Source of the DNA: Ornithinibacillus massiliensis
GTDB lineage: Bacteria; Bacillota; Bacilli; Bacillales; Amphibacillaceae
DNA length: 64,000 nucleotides
Direction of reading: 5' to 3'
Assembly (NCBI RefSeq): GCF_018310345.1
Contig: NZ_JAGXBY010000005.1
Location: 62,001 to 126,000, forward strand
The notes beneath the pieces are model-generated. The model did no database searches and was not told the origin of the DNA. It saw nothing but the letters and a program-made list of their open reading frames with translations. A program made the position numbers and the translations under genes. Each line of letters starts with the position of its first letter. Position 1 is the first letter of the stretch. Of the stretch, positions 1 to 7,279 are shown one piece after another.

Positions 1-1
1 C

Positions 2-790
2 CAAGTTTTCCAGCCGGATTATCATGTTCCTGTTTTTAAAGGGTATGAAGGACCAATTTTAGGAAGTCAGGAAGGACATGTGACGGTGGAAGATGTACAT
101 GGTAGTGATGGGATGGGAGATTCATTTTTCCCTAAAGCGACCCAACGCCCAGAAGAAAAACATGCCGTCGACTTTATCATTGAAACTGTCAAGGCAAATC
201 CAGGGGAAATAGCCTTACTAGCCATTGCACCACTCACTAATATTGCGATGGCGATGAAAAAGGATCCAACTATAGTGAAGGATATTCCACATATCTATAT
301 CATGGGCGGAACAAATAATTCGCTTGGAAATATTACCGCGGCTGCGGAGTATAATTTTTATGTGGACCCAGAAGCGGCTAGGATTGTACTTCATTCTGGT
401 GTACCGATTACAATGGTAGGCTGGGATATGTGTACAAAGTATTCGGTTATGGGGGATGAGGACCATGCAGAAATTGCAACACTGAATACGGACCTTTCTA
501 AGTTCTTTATCGATATTAATCGTGTTGTATTGAAGTTTAATCGAGAGGTACATAAAATCAACGGAACAACCCATCCAGATACCTTATTAGTGGCAATTGC
601 TGCGCATGAAGAGCTGATGACGAAGTATGGGGAATATTATGTGGACATAGAGACAGCTGGTAATATCACGAGGGGCTATAGTATGGTCGATATTAATAAC
701 CGAAGTGGTAAAGAGGCAAATGTTAGGGTTTGTGAAGTAGTAAATAGAGAAGGGTTTAAAGAAACGTTACTAAAGGTATTAGAAGGATAA
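2..790 (+). CDS. Nucleoside hydrolase, 5'-truncated by window edge
   Basis: This is the C-terminal part of an inosine/uridine-preferring nucleoside hydrolase, which cleaves the N-glycosidic bond of ribonucleosides in salvage. The reading frame is open from base 2, so the start and the N-terminal DxDxxxDD calcium motif lie outside the window. Visible family marks are VHGSDGMGD, the stretch LLAIAPLTNIAMAM, the IMGG loop, a YNFYVDPEAA segment and the late GWDMCT region. An internal ATG at 80 is not a plausible start because the upstream residues are conserved in character. The gene ends at a strong terminator. Family assignment is firm; substrate preference cannot be told. Confidence 0.9.
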   Translation, partial: QVFQPDYHVPVFKGYEGPILGSQEGHVTVEDVHGSDGMGDSFFPKATQRPEEKHAVDFIIETVKANPGEIALLAIAPLTNIAMAMKKDPTIVKDIPHIYIMGGTNNSLGNITAAAEYNFYVDPEAARIVLHSGVPITMVGWDMCTKYSVMGDEDHAEIATLNTDLSKFFIDINRVVLKFNREVHKINGTTHPDTLLVAIAAHEELMTKYGEYYVDIETAGNITRGYSMVDINNRSGKEANVRVCEVVNREGFKETLLKVLEG

Positions 791-806
791 TTGAAGGAAA
801 TTTAGG

Positions 807-849
807 CCAAGGATTACTTTTTTAGGAATTGTAATCTTTGGTTTTTTTT
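807..849 (+). terminator. Rho-independent terminator after nucleoside hydrolase
   Basis: An 11-bp perfect stem (CCAAGGATTAC with GTAATCTTTGG) encloses a 13-nt loop and is followed by a run of T. It sits 16 nt past the stop codon of the hydrolase. Confidence 0.85.
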
Positions 850-932
850 ATTATATCCATCTTTTAAACTGCATATTGATATAAAAAAATGGGTTCATTA
901 GAAAAGAATTTATGGTATGGTATTAATATAGG

Positions 933-971
933 AAATAAATGGTATCTCATAATCCGGGGTATCATTTATTT
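933..971 (+). other. Inverted repeat in the 329-bp gap before the GT4 gene
   Basis: The gap 791-1119 holds the terminator above, this hairpin and presumably the promoter of the glycosyltransferase genes. The arms AAATAAATGGTA and TATCATTTATTT pair over 12 positions with one G-U and a 15-nt loop. I see no coding frame with a ribosome binding site here. Its role is unknown; a leader structure or operator is possible. Confidence 0.4.
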
Positions 972-1119
972 TGATGAGAAAAGTGTATAAATATCTGTTC
1001 AAATATGGATATAGATACTGTAAAATTTATGTTAAATCTAACTTTTTCAAAAAAACATACAAGTTTACTCTTGTATACTGAAATAAGTAAGAGTTATAGG
1101 GGAATAAGAGGAGATAACT

Positions 1120-2304
1120 ATGAAAATATTAATTACAACCGAATGGTACGCACCTACCATTAATGGTGTAGTTACGTCAATAGTTAATTTAGAGAAAGAG
1201 TTAAATAGATTAGGTCATGAAGTAAGAATTCTTACGTTATCAGATCGAAACCGATCTTATAGAAGAGATCATGTTACATATATTCGTTCGATTAGTGCAG
1301 GAAAAATATATCCAGGTGTAAGGGTTACTTTTTCCAAGGTTAATCGATACATTGAAGAATTGGAGGCATGGAAACCGGATGTTATCCATTCTCAATGTGA
1401 ATTTAGTACGTTTCGTATCGCAAAACATATAGCGAAGAAATGTAGAATTCCGATTGTTCACACTTACCATACGGTCTATGAGGATTATACCCACTACTTT
1501 TCGCCTAATCAGAAGTGGGGGAAACGAATGGTGGCGTTATTCTCGAAAAGAGTCCTAAATCAAGCATCGTATGTTATCGCACCAACGAAAAAAGTGTATT
1601 CTATCCTCACTGGTTATGGTGTACATCAACCTATTGAAGTAGTGCCAACAGGAATTGATTTGAAAAGGTTCAATCTTCAACTGTCAGGTGATGAGAAGAA
1701 GCGATTACGTGAAAAACATAACATACCGATAGAGAATAAAGTGTTACTCTCCGTTGGTAGATTAGCAAAAGAGAAGAACCTAGAGGAAATATTAACCTTT
1801 GTGTCAAATATGAGAAATGATAATTTAACCCTATTGATTGTAGGGGACGGTCCATACCGAAGTGAACTAGAGAATATCGCATCTAAGCTAGGTATAACAG
1901 ACAAGGTCATTTTTGTAGGAATGATTCCCCCAGAGAAAGTTGCATCTTATTACCAATTAGGGGATGTATTTGTCAGTGCTTCAAATTCGGAAACACAAGG
2001 ATTAACCTATATTGAGGCATTAGCGAATGGTCTTCCAGCATTATGTAGGAGAGATGCATGTTTAGAAGATGTGATTGAAGATGGCAAGAATGGATGGCAA
2101 TATGATTCATTTGCACAATTTCAAGAGGTCTTGAATTCTATGTTACGTGACAAAGATTTATACAGGAAATTAAGCTTACATGCTAAGGAAGGTGCGATTC
2201 GAAAATATTCCTCGGTGAATTTTGCTGAGACATTAGAGAGACTATATGAACATACTATACAAAACTATTTACACGCTGAAGAAGTGTCAGTATCAATAAA
2301 GTAG
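1120..2304 (+). CDS. GT4 glycosyltransferase, diacylglycerol glucosyltransferase-like
   Basis: This is a GT-B fold, family 4 glycosyltransferase of 394 residues. The N-terminal half starts TTEWYAPTINGVVTSI, the usual acceptor-side loop. The donor half carries SVGRLAKEKN and the EX7E-type signature in SETQGLTYIEALANGLPA. The HTYHTVYEDYTHYF stretch is like that of LafA/BgsB/alMGS enzymes, which put the first glucose on diacylglycerol. The start is set by an AGAGGAGAT ribosome binding site. It is followed after 19 nt by a VTT membrane protein and then by a LafB/BgsA-like transferase, which supports a role in making the membrane glycolipid anchor of lipoteichoic acid at the cytoplasmic face. Sugar and acceptor are inferred from homology and neighbourhood. 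Confidence 0.78.
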   Translation: MKILITTEWYAPTINGVVTSIVNLEKELNRLGHEVRILTLSDRNRSYRRDHVTYIRSISAGKIYPGVRVTFSKVNRYIEELEAWKPDVIHSQCEFSTFRIAKHIAKKCRIPIVHTYHTVYEDYTHYFSPNQKWGKRMVALFSKRVLNQASYVIAPTKKVYSILTGYGVHQPIEVVPTGIDLKRFNLQLSGDEKKRLREKHNIPIENKVLLSVGRLAKEKNLEEILTFVSNMRNDNLTLLIVGDGPYRSELENIASKLGITDKVIFVGMIPPEKVASYYQLGDVFVSASNSETQGLTYIEALANGLPALCRRDACLEDVIEDGKNGWQYDSFAQFQEVLNSMLRDKDLYRKLSLHAKEGAIRKYSSVNFAETLERLYEHTIQNYLHAEEVSVSIK

Positions 2305-2323
2305 AATAAGCTGAGGTACGAAA

Positions 2324-2914
2324 ATGGAAAAACCTAGAATGCGGAAATTGATTAACATACTTACAATCATCTTTACGATAGCAGCAATCGCTTTCTTAAT
2401 CTATGGATTGAAGACAGATATTTTTTACTCGGAGCATGCTTTAGTGGACTTTGTGAGTCAATTTGGAATATGGGCTCCGTTAGTATTTATTATATTTCAG
2501 GCAATTCAAGTTATTATCCCAGTAATCCCAGGAGGATTAGGCTTACTTGCAGGGGTACTCCTCTTTGGGACGACAATGGGATTTGTTTATAACTATGTTA
2601 GTATTTGCTTAGGATCTATTATCGCTTTCTTAATAGCTAAGCAATATGGACAGAGCGTTATTAAAGTGTTGTTTAGCAAAAAAATGCAAGAAAAGTATTC
2701 GAACGTGACCGAGCATAAAAATTTCACCAAGTATTTCGCCATTGCTATTTTTCTCCCGTTAGCTCCTGATGATTTCTTATGTTATTTGGCGGGGACAACC
2801 AAGATGAAGTTACGACATTTTACCATCATTATCTTATTAGGGAAACCTTTTGCAATAGCGATGTATACGTTTGGGTTAGATTTTATAATGCGAAAACTAT
2901 CGATATTAATTTAA
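2324..2914 (+). CDS. TVP38/TMEM64 (VTT, DedA-like) membrane protein
   Basis: A 196-residue integral membrane protein with about five hydrophobic segments. It has the VTT-type re-entrant features: VIIPVIPGGLGLLAGVLLFG and, later, FLPLAPDDFLCYLAGTTKM. Proteins of this superfamily (DedA, TMEM41B, TVP38) are linked to lipid scrambling or lipid-carrier flipping. The family is known; that this member moves glycolipids is my inference from its place between two glycolipid glycosyltransferases. The start follows GAGG with 7-nt spacing. The gene ends 26 nt before the next start. Confidence 0.75.
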   Translation: MEKPRMRKLINILTIIFTIAAIAFLIYGLKTDIFYSEHALVDFVSQFGIWAPLVFIIFQAIQVIIPVIPGGLGLLAGVLLFGTTMGFVYNYVSICLGSIIAFLIAKQYGQSVIKVLFSKKMQEKYSNVTEHKNFTKYFAIAIFLPLAPDDFLCYLAGTTKMKLRHFTIIILLGKPFAIAMYTFGLDFIMRKLSILI

Positions 2915-2940
2915 CAGAATTGAAGGGAAACTTTTACACC

Positions 2941-3948
2941 ATGCAAATGAAACAGAATAAGGTATTACTATATGCAGGGTCACTTAAGCTAGTAGAGAAA
3001 AGTGGCGTAGGACAAGCAGTTCGTCACCAGCAGCAAGCATTGAAGCTAGCAGGTGTCCCATTCACGATGAATAGTAAGGAAGAGTATTCCATTATACATC
3101 TGAATACCATATTTCCTGATTCCTTACTGAAAAGTAAACGGGCAAAACGAAAAGGGAAAAAAGTGATTTACTATGCACACTCGACTATGGAGGACTTTCG
3201 TAATTCTTTTCGTGGATCAAATCTTATAGCTCCATTGTTTAAGAAATGGATTACCTATTGTTATAACAGCGGAGATTTGATAATTACGCCAACAGAGTAT
3301 TCGAAAGAGCTACTAGAGGGTTATGGATTAAAACGCCCGATTGTTAGTCTGTCAAACGGAATAGACACCGACTTTTTCAAGAGAAATGACGAAGCGCGTA
3401 GGAGATTCCGCGATAAATATCAAATACCAGATACGGATAAGGTCGTCATTTCTGTTGGTCATTATATTGAACGTAAAGGAATATTAGATTTTGTTAAGCT
3501 AGCAGAAAGAATGCCTAACTATCAGTTTTATTGGTTTGGTTATACGAATTTAAACCTGATTCCAAATACGATAAAAGAAGCCATAAAAATGCAGCTACCA
3601 AACTTACACTTTCCTGGCTATGTGACAAGAGAAGAAGTACGGGACGCCTATTGTGGTAGTGATTTATTTCTGTTCCTTACCCATGAGGAGACAGAAGGCA
3701 TCGTATTATTAGAAGCGTTGGCAGCTAAAATTCCAATCTTAGTTCGGGACATTCCGATATATAAAAATATGTTTAAGGACCGGGAAACGGTTTATAAGGG
3801 AAAAAGCATAGATGAGTTTGAGGAATTAATAACTCAAATTCTGGAAGGGCAACTACCAGATTTAACAGAGAAGGGCTATAACATGGCTTTAGAGCGTGAT
3901 ATAAAAGTTGTTGCGCAAAAGCTATTGAGTATTTATGAACTGGAATAA
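2941..3948 (+). CDS. GT4 glycosyltransferase, LafB/BgsA-like (second sugar of glycolipid)
   Basis: A 335-residue family 4 glycosyltransferase. Features seen are the N-terminal SGVGQAVRHQQQALKLAGV, then YYAHSTMEDFRNSFRGSN, PTEYSKELL, LSNGIDTDFF, and the donor-site signature in EETEGIVLLEALAAKIP. The HSTMEDFRNSF block closely resembles enzymes that add the second hexose to glucosyl-diacylglycerol (LafB in Listeria, BgsA in Enterococcus). The frame stays open upstream into the VTT gene, but the start at 2941 has a GAAGGGA ribosome binding site 12 nt upstream, so I take it as the true start. It is the last gene of the three-gene cluster. Confidence 0.8.
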   Translation: MQMKQNKVLLYAGSLKLVEKSGVGQAVRHQQQALKLAGVPFTMNSKEEYSIIHLNTIFPDSLLKSKRAKRKGKKVIYYAHSTMEDFRNSFRGSNLIAPLFKKWITYCYNSGDLIITPTEYSKELLEGYGLKRPIVSLSNGIDTDFFKRNDEARRRFRDKYQIPDTDKVVISVGHYIERKGILDFVKLAERMPNYQFYWFGYTNLNLIPNTIKEAIKMQLPNLHFPGYVTREEVRDAYCGSDLFLFLTHEETEGIVLLEALAAKIPILVRDIPIYKNMFKDRETVYKGKSIDEFEELITQILEGQLPDLTEKGYNMALERDIKVVAQKLLSIYELE

Positions 3949-4078
3949 TTTATGGAGAAAAGCCCTGTCCATTTACCCTGGATATACAGCTAAAAAGGAG
4001 AGCCCACCCCTTAAGTAGTTAAAATTAAAAAAGGTGGCAAATCCTCCAAAATAGCAAATTAACTTACCAAGCTAAACT

Positions 4079-4111
4079 AAATGGTGACTGGATGGTTAGT
4101 CACCATTTTTT
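4079..4111 (+). terminator. Terminator overlapping the 3' end of the convergent EamA gene
   Basis: The arms AATGGTGACT and AGTCACCATT give a 10-bp perfect stem with an 8-nt loop, then TTTTTT on the plus strand. It closes the glycosyltransferase operon. The last codons and stop of the opposite-strand gene lie inside the hairpin. Confidence 0.7.
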
Positions 4112-4992
4112 AGTGGCTTAGTAGTTTTATTAGTAATTTTCTTTATCGTTAACATGAAGATTGATCCTATTAATAGAATAACCCCAACAATCTTCCAAAT
4201 CGTTATTTCAATCGGGAAGAATGGAAAAGAGATAATAGCAAGTAATACAGGACTGAATGCTCTCATTACGTTAGCAATTGAAAATCGTAAATATTTGAGT
4301 GCTTGATATAATAAAATAGTCCCCAGAAAACCCGTTAGGAAAGAGGATAATATAATAAAGCTAACCCCTTTAACATTCCCCCAGTTCGTAGTAAGCTCTC
4401 CTGAAAAAGTCACATAAATCATGACAAAGACCAATGTTATACAATTATTGGTGAAAAGAATAGAATTGGAGCTCTTTTCCTTTGACATCGATTTCTTAAT
4501 ATAAATATTGGTTAACGCAAAGAAAAAAGTATAAAGAAGCGCAAAGATAACACCAGGTAGGTTAGTTGTGTTATCTCCTTTATCGACAAAAAGAAAGCCC
4601 CCGAGAATTGCTAGGGTCATAAAGATAGATTCCCGCAAGGAGATTTTTTCCTGTAATAAAAATATAGATAGAAGGATAGCGAATACAGTATAAAACCTGC
4701 CTAAAAAACCAACCTCCACTGGTGAAAGCAAATTCATGCTTAAAAAAAGAAATATAACACCTAATGAATTGAATAATGCTAACATGATAATTTCCTTTTC
4801 AAAATAAAACATCACATGCTGTTTCGTAATGATACCAAATAATACACTTGCCACAATAATCGTTACCACATTGATAAAAGACGCCTTTGCAGGGCTCATA
4901 TGTGCCAATCCAAATTTAGAAATTAGTGGGCCAATTGCCATTGTTAAAACCGATAGTAAATTAAATAGATGCCCTTTTTGGGTATTAGTCAT
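4096..4992 (-). CDS. EamA/DMT family transporter
   Basis: A drug/metabolite transporter superfamily permease of 298 residues with ten predicted membrane segments as two EamA repeats. It has typical features such as GPLISKFGL, LLSPVEVGFLGRFYTVFAIL and FLTGFLGTILLYQALKYL. I chose the ATG at 4992 because GGAGGGAGCAGGAGT lies just upstream. A longer reading to 5082 adds 30 residues without a membrane signal and would leave almost no room for the divergent gene's promoter. Substrate unknown; family members export amino acids, drugs or nucleotide sugars. Confidence 0.82.
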   Translation of the reverse strand: MTNTQKGHLFNLLSVLTMAIGPLISKFGLAHMSPAKASFINVVTIIVASVLFGIITKQHVMFYFEKEIIMLALFNSLGVIFLFLSMNLLSPVEVGFLGRFYTVFAILLSIFLLQEKISLRESIFMTLAILGGFLFVDKGDNTTNLPGVIFALLYTFFFALTNIYIKKSMSKEKSSNSILFTNNCITLVFVMIYVTFSGELTTNWGNVKGVSFIILSSFLTGFLGTILLYQALKYLRFSIANVMRAFSPVLLAIISFPFFPIEITIWKIVGVILLIGSIFMLTIKKITNKTTKPLKNGD

Positions 4993-5100
4993 ACTCCTGC
5001 TCCCTCCCATGTTTTGAATATACCTTTCATTGTAGTTGATTAAAGGGGAAGAAAAAGTGTAAGTTGTTAGTATATATTTCACCTTTTAGTGGAGGGTCTA

Positions 5101-6876
5101 ATGCAATTACTCTATTATTACATCCATTTATTTGTTCAATGTTCGAACAGAAATGCAAATAAACCTATTAAGCTGACCAGAAATGAGATAAGCAATATCC
5201 TCCAATGTACCGAGCGAAATGTTATTCATATTTTAAATCGTATGGAAGAGAAAGAATGGATTACTCGAGTGCGTGGGAAAGGAAGAGGAAACCCAACCGT
5301 TATTACCTTTACGAAATCTATTACAGATATGCTGACGTATATGGAAGCATCCTCAAGGGATACAGGTTTTAATGGCTTAATCACATATTTAGAACGGCAT
5401 GATATACTACGTAATCATCAACACGTGTTGGATACTATACTAAAGGAATTGTTTGGCATGAGGAAAGATATAACTCAACAAGAGGGTGAGGAGTGTTTAC
5501 ATATTCCGTATTTTCGGTCATTTCATTCTTTAGATCCATCACAAGTAGAGCGACAAACGGAAAGACATATGGTACAACAACTATTTGATACCTTAGTTAC
5601 GTTTAATAAAGATACGGACAAAGTAGAACCGAGTATTGCCTATTATTGGGAACGGGATGAGAGCGGGAAGGTATGGACATTTTACCTTAGAAAAGGAATT
5701 TCGTTCCATAATGGTAAGATGTTAGATGCTGAGGATGTAAAATTCACCTTCGAAAGACTTAAGGATACGCCAGCAAAATGGATAGTCGCATATTTAGAAA
5801 AGATGAATAGTATTGGTTCACATGCCATTCAATTTCACTTTGCTATACCGATTGTAAATTGGCCATTTATGTTATGTTCACCAAAAGCATCTATTGTTCC
5901 AATGGGGTTTGCGGAACAAACGGTAGAAGAATTCTCTCGAGAACCAATTGGAACAGGTCCGTACAAGGTGAAGTCTCACAATACGAATCTTCTCTCACTT
6001 TCGGTACATCAAAGCTATTTTAAAGAGAGGGCTCATATTGATGAAATATTTATTCATGTTATGCCATCAGTTGAGAAGTTCATGAATATAAAAGAGATTG
6101 AGGAAGAGCCACTTTTCTATATCCCATTTACTTGGAATACAAATACAGATAGGGGGTATAAGAATGTGGAAAGGGGGCATTTATCCATCAAGTATCTCAT
6201 GTGGAATATGCGGAAGGATAAGATAAGGTCCAATCATTTGTTACGAGAAAAGCTGGGGGTACTTTTAAATAAAAAGAGAATGATAGAGGCTCTAGGCTAT
6301 CCAAGATATGAACCGGTAAGAGTTTTTCATCAGAATCGTCCAAATAACGATAAGCTATATAATATGTCATTGGATATAGATTATATGGATACTTTAATAT
6401 TAATGACCTATAATCTTAAACCAAACGAAGAGGATATTAAATGGATAAAGAGTGAATGTAACAAACAAGGGATTCATTTGGAATTGCGAGTCGTTCCATA
6501 CTCTAATTTCTATGAAGAGGCTAAAGAGGCAGACATAGTATTATCGGAATATGTTGCGGAAGATGTTGAAGAGGTTGCGTTATTAAATTTATTTCATTCA
6601 GAAATGAGTATTTTACATAATCTATTAGACAGAGAGAATAGTAGAATTACGCAGGGCATTTATAAAGAGTTGGTTCAGGAAGTGTCATCGAACAGAAGGA
6701 TTCAGATAATGAACCAATTAGAAAACAAACTAATAGAAAATCATATTGTTATGCCTTTATATTCAACATACCAAAAGGCTTTATACCATGAAAACTTGAT
6801 GGGAATTTCACTAAGTATTATTGGATTAGTACCATTTAAAGACTTGTTCTTTAGGAAGGAATATGGATCGAACTAA
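5101..6876 (+). CDS. SgrR-family transcriptional regulator with solute-binding domain
   Basis: A 591-residue protein with an N-terminal winged helix (about residues 1-110; RNEISNILQCTERNVIHILNRMEEKEWI is split here as the HTH) joined to an SBP_bac_5-like domain. The latter shows the family marks YFRSFHSLDPSQ, LFDTLVTFN, WTFYLRKGISFHNGK and GTGPYKV. SgrR-type proteins sense a small molecule through the binding domain and control transport genes. There is no signal peptide, so it is cytosolic. The start at 5101 follows GGAGGG; a GTG at 5089 lacks a ribosome binding site. It lies divergent from the EamA transporter, which is a candidate target, and upstream of the B12 locus, which has its own promoter. 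Confidence 0.8.
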   Translation: MQLLYYYIHLFVQCSNRNANKPIKLTRNEISNILQCTERNVIHILNRMEEKEWITRVRGKGRGNPTVITFTKSITDMLTYMEASSRDTGFNGLITYLERHDILRNHQHVLDTILKELFGMRKDITQQEGEECLHIPYFRSFHSLDPSQVERQTERHMVQQLFDTLVTFNKDTDKVEPSIAYYWERDESGKVWTFYLRKGISFHNGKMLDAEDVKFTFERLKDTPAKWIVAYLEKMNSIGSHAIQFHFAIPIVNWPFMLCSPKASIVPMGFAEQTVEEFSREPIGTGPYKVKSHNTNLLSLSVHQSYFKERAHIDEIFIHVMPSVEKFMNIKEIEEEPLFYIPFTWNTNTDRGYKNVERGHLSIKYLMWNMRKDKIRSNHLLREKLGVLLNKKRMIEALGYPRYEPVRVFHQNRPNNDKLYNMSLDIDYMDTLILMTYNLKPNEEDIKWIKSECNKQGIHLELRVVPYSNFYEEAKEADIVLSEYVAEDVEEVALLNLFHSEMSILHNLLDRENSRITQGIYKELVQEVSSNRRIQIMNQLENKLIENHIVMPLYSTYQKALYHENLMGISLSIIGLVPFKDLFFRKEYGSN

Positions 6877-6909
6877 ATTGGTGTATGAGTAAGAATATTC
6901 AATAAAAGC

Positions 6910-6938
6910 TTGACGGAATCAAGGAGATAGATTAAATT
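6910..6938 (+). promoter_or_regulatory. Candidate sigma-A promoter of the B12 locus
   Basis: TTGACG at 6910-6915 is followed after 17 bp by TAAATT at 6933-6938. It would start transcription just before the first riboswitch helix at 6955. Only the -35 element is close to consensus. Confidence 0.5.
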
Positions 6939-6954
6939 GAAAGTAATTTAATAG

Positions 6955-7130
6955 AAAAAACAGGTTGATTTGACAATTTTTTTAGATCGAATCATTAAAA
7001 GGGAAGTTCGGTTAGAATCCGGCACGGTCCCGCCACTGTAATTGGGAGTCTTTTATCACAATCCACTGTCATTTTGATGGGAAGGAGATAGAAGATGATG
7101 AACATGAGTCAGGAGACCTGCCTGTTTTTT
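6955..7130 (+). promoter_or_regulatory. Cobalamin (adenosylcobalamin-type) riboswitch
   Basis: The class hallmarks are all visible: GGGAA at 7001, a GGTTAGAATCC segment, the GGTCCCGCCACTGT core at 7026-7039, and the B12 box AGTCAGGAGACCTGCC at 7107-7122. A closing helix is formed by AAAAAACAGG (6955-6964) with CCTGTTTTTT (7121-7130), a perfect 10-bp match. In known members coenzyme B12 binding switches off downstream genes. Here those genes encode DUF4430 surface proteins and an ECF transporter, which makes the locus a B12 uptake system. Confidence 0.96.
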
Positions 7131-7205
7131 TATATCACACAACCTACGAGGATAGGGAGGCATGTGACGAACAATATACTTTATTGTATTTTGGTAGCGT
7201 TTACA

Positions 7206-7236
7206 AAACATCTCTTCTAGGTAGAGATGTTTTTTT
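7206..7236 (+). terminator. Riboswitch-associated terminator in the leader
   Basis: ACATCTCT (7208-7215) pairs with AGAGATGT (7223-7230), with a 7-nt loop and a T run after. It stands between the riboswitch and the first gene of the locus, so it is most likely the off-state attenuator. The matching antiterminator is not obvious by eye. Confidence 0.75.
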
Positions 7237-7279
7237 ATTGGACATTGTGAAAGCTAATAAATAAAAAGGGGATTTTTGG

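Noticed and set aside
2779..2940. N-terminal extension of the second glycosyltransferase into the VTT gene
   Set aside because: The frame is open but the extra residues overlap coding DNA of the VTT gene and a proper ribosome binding site precedes 2941.
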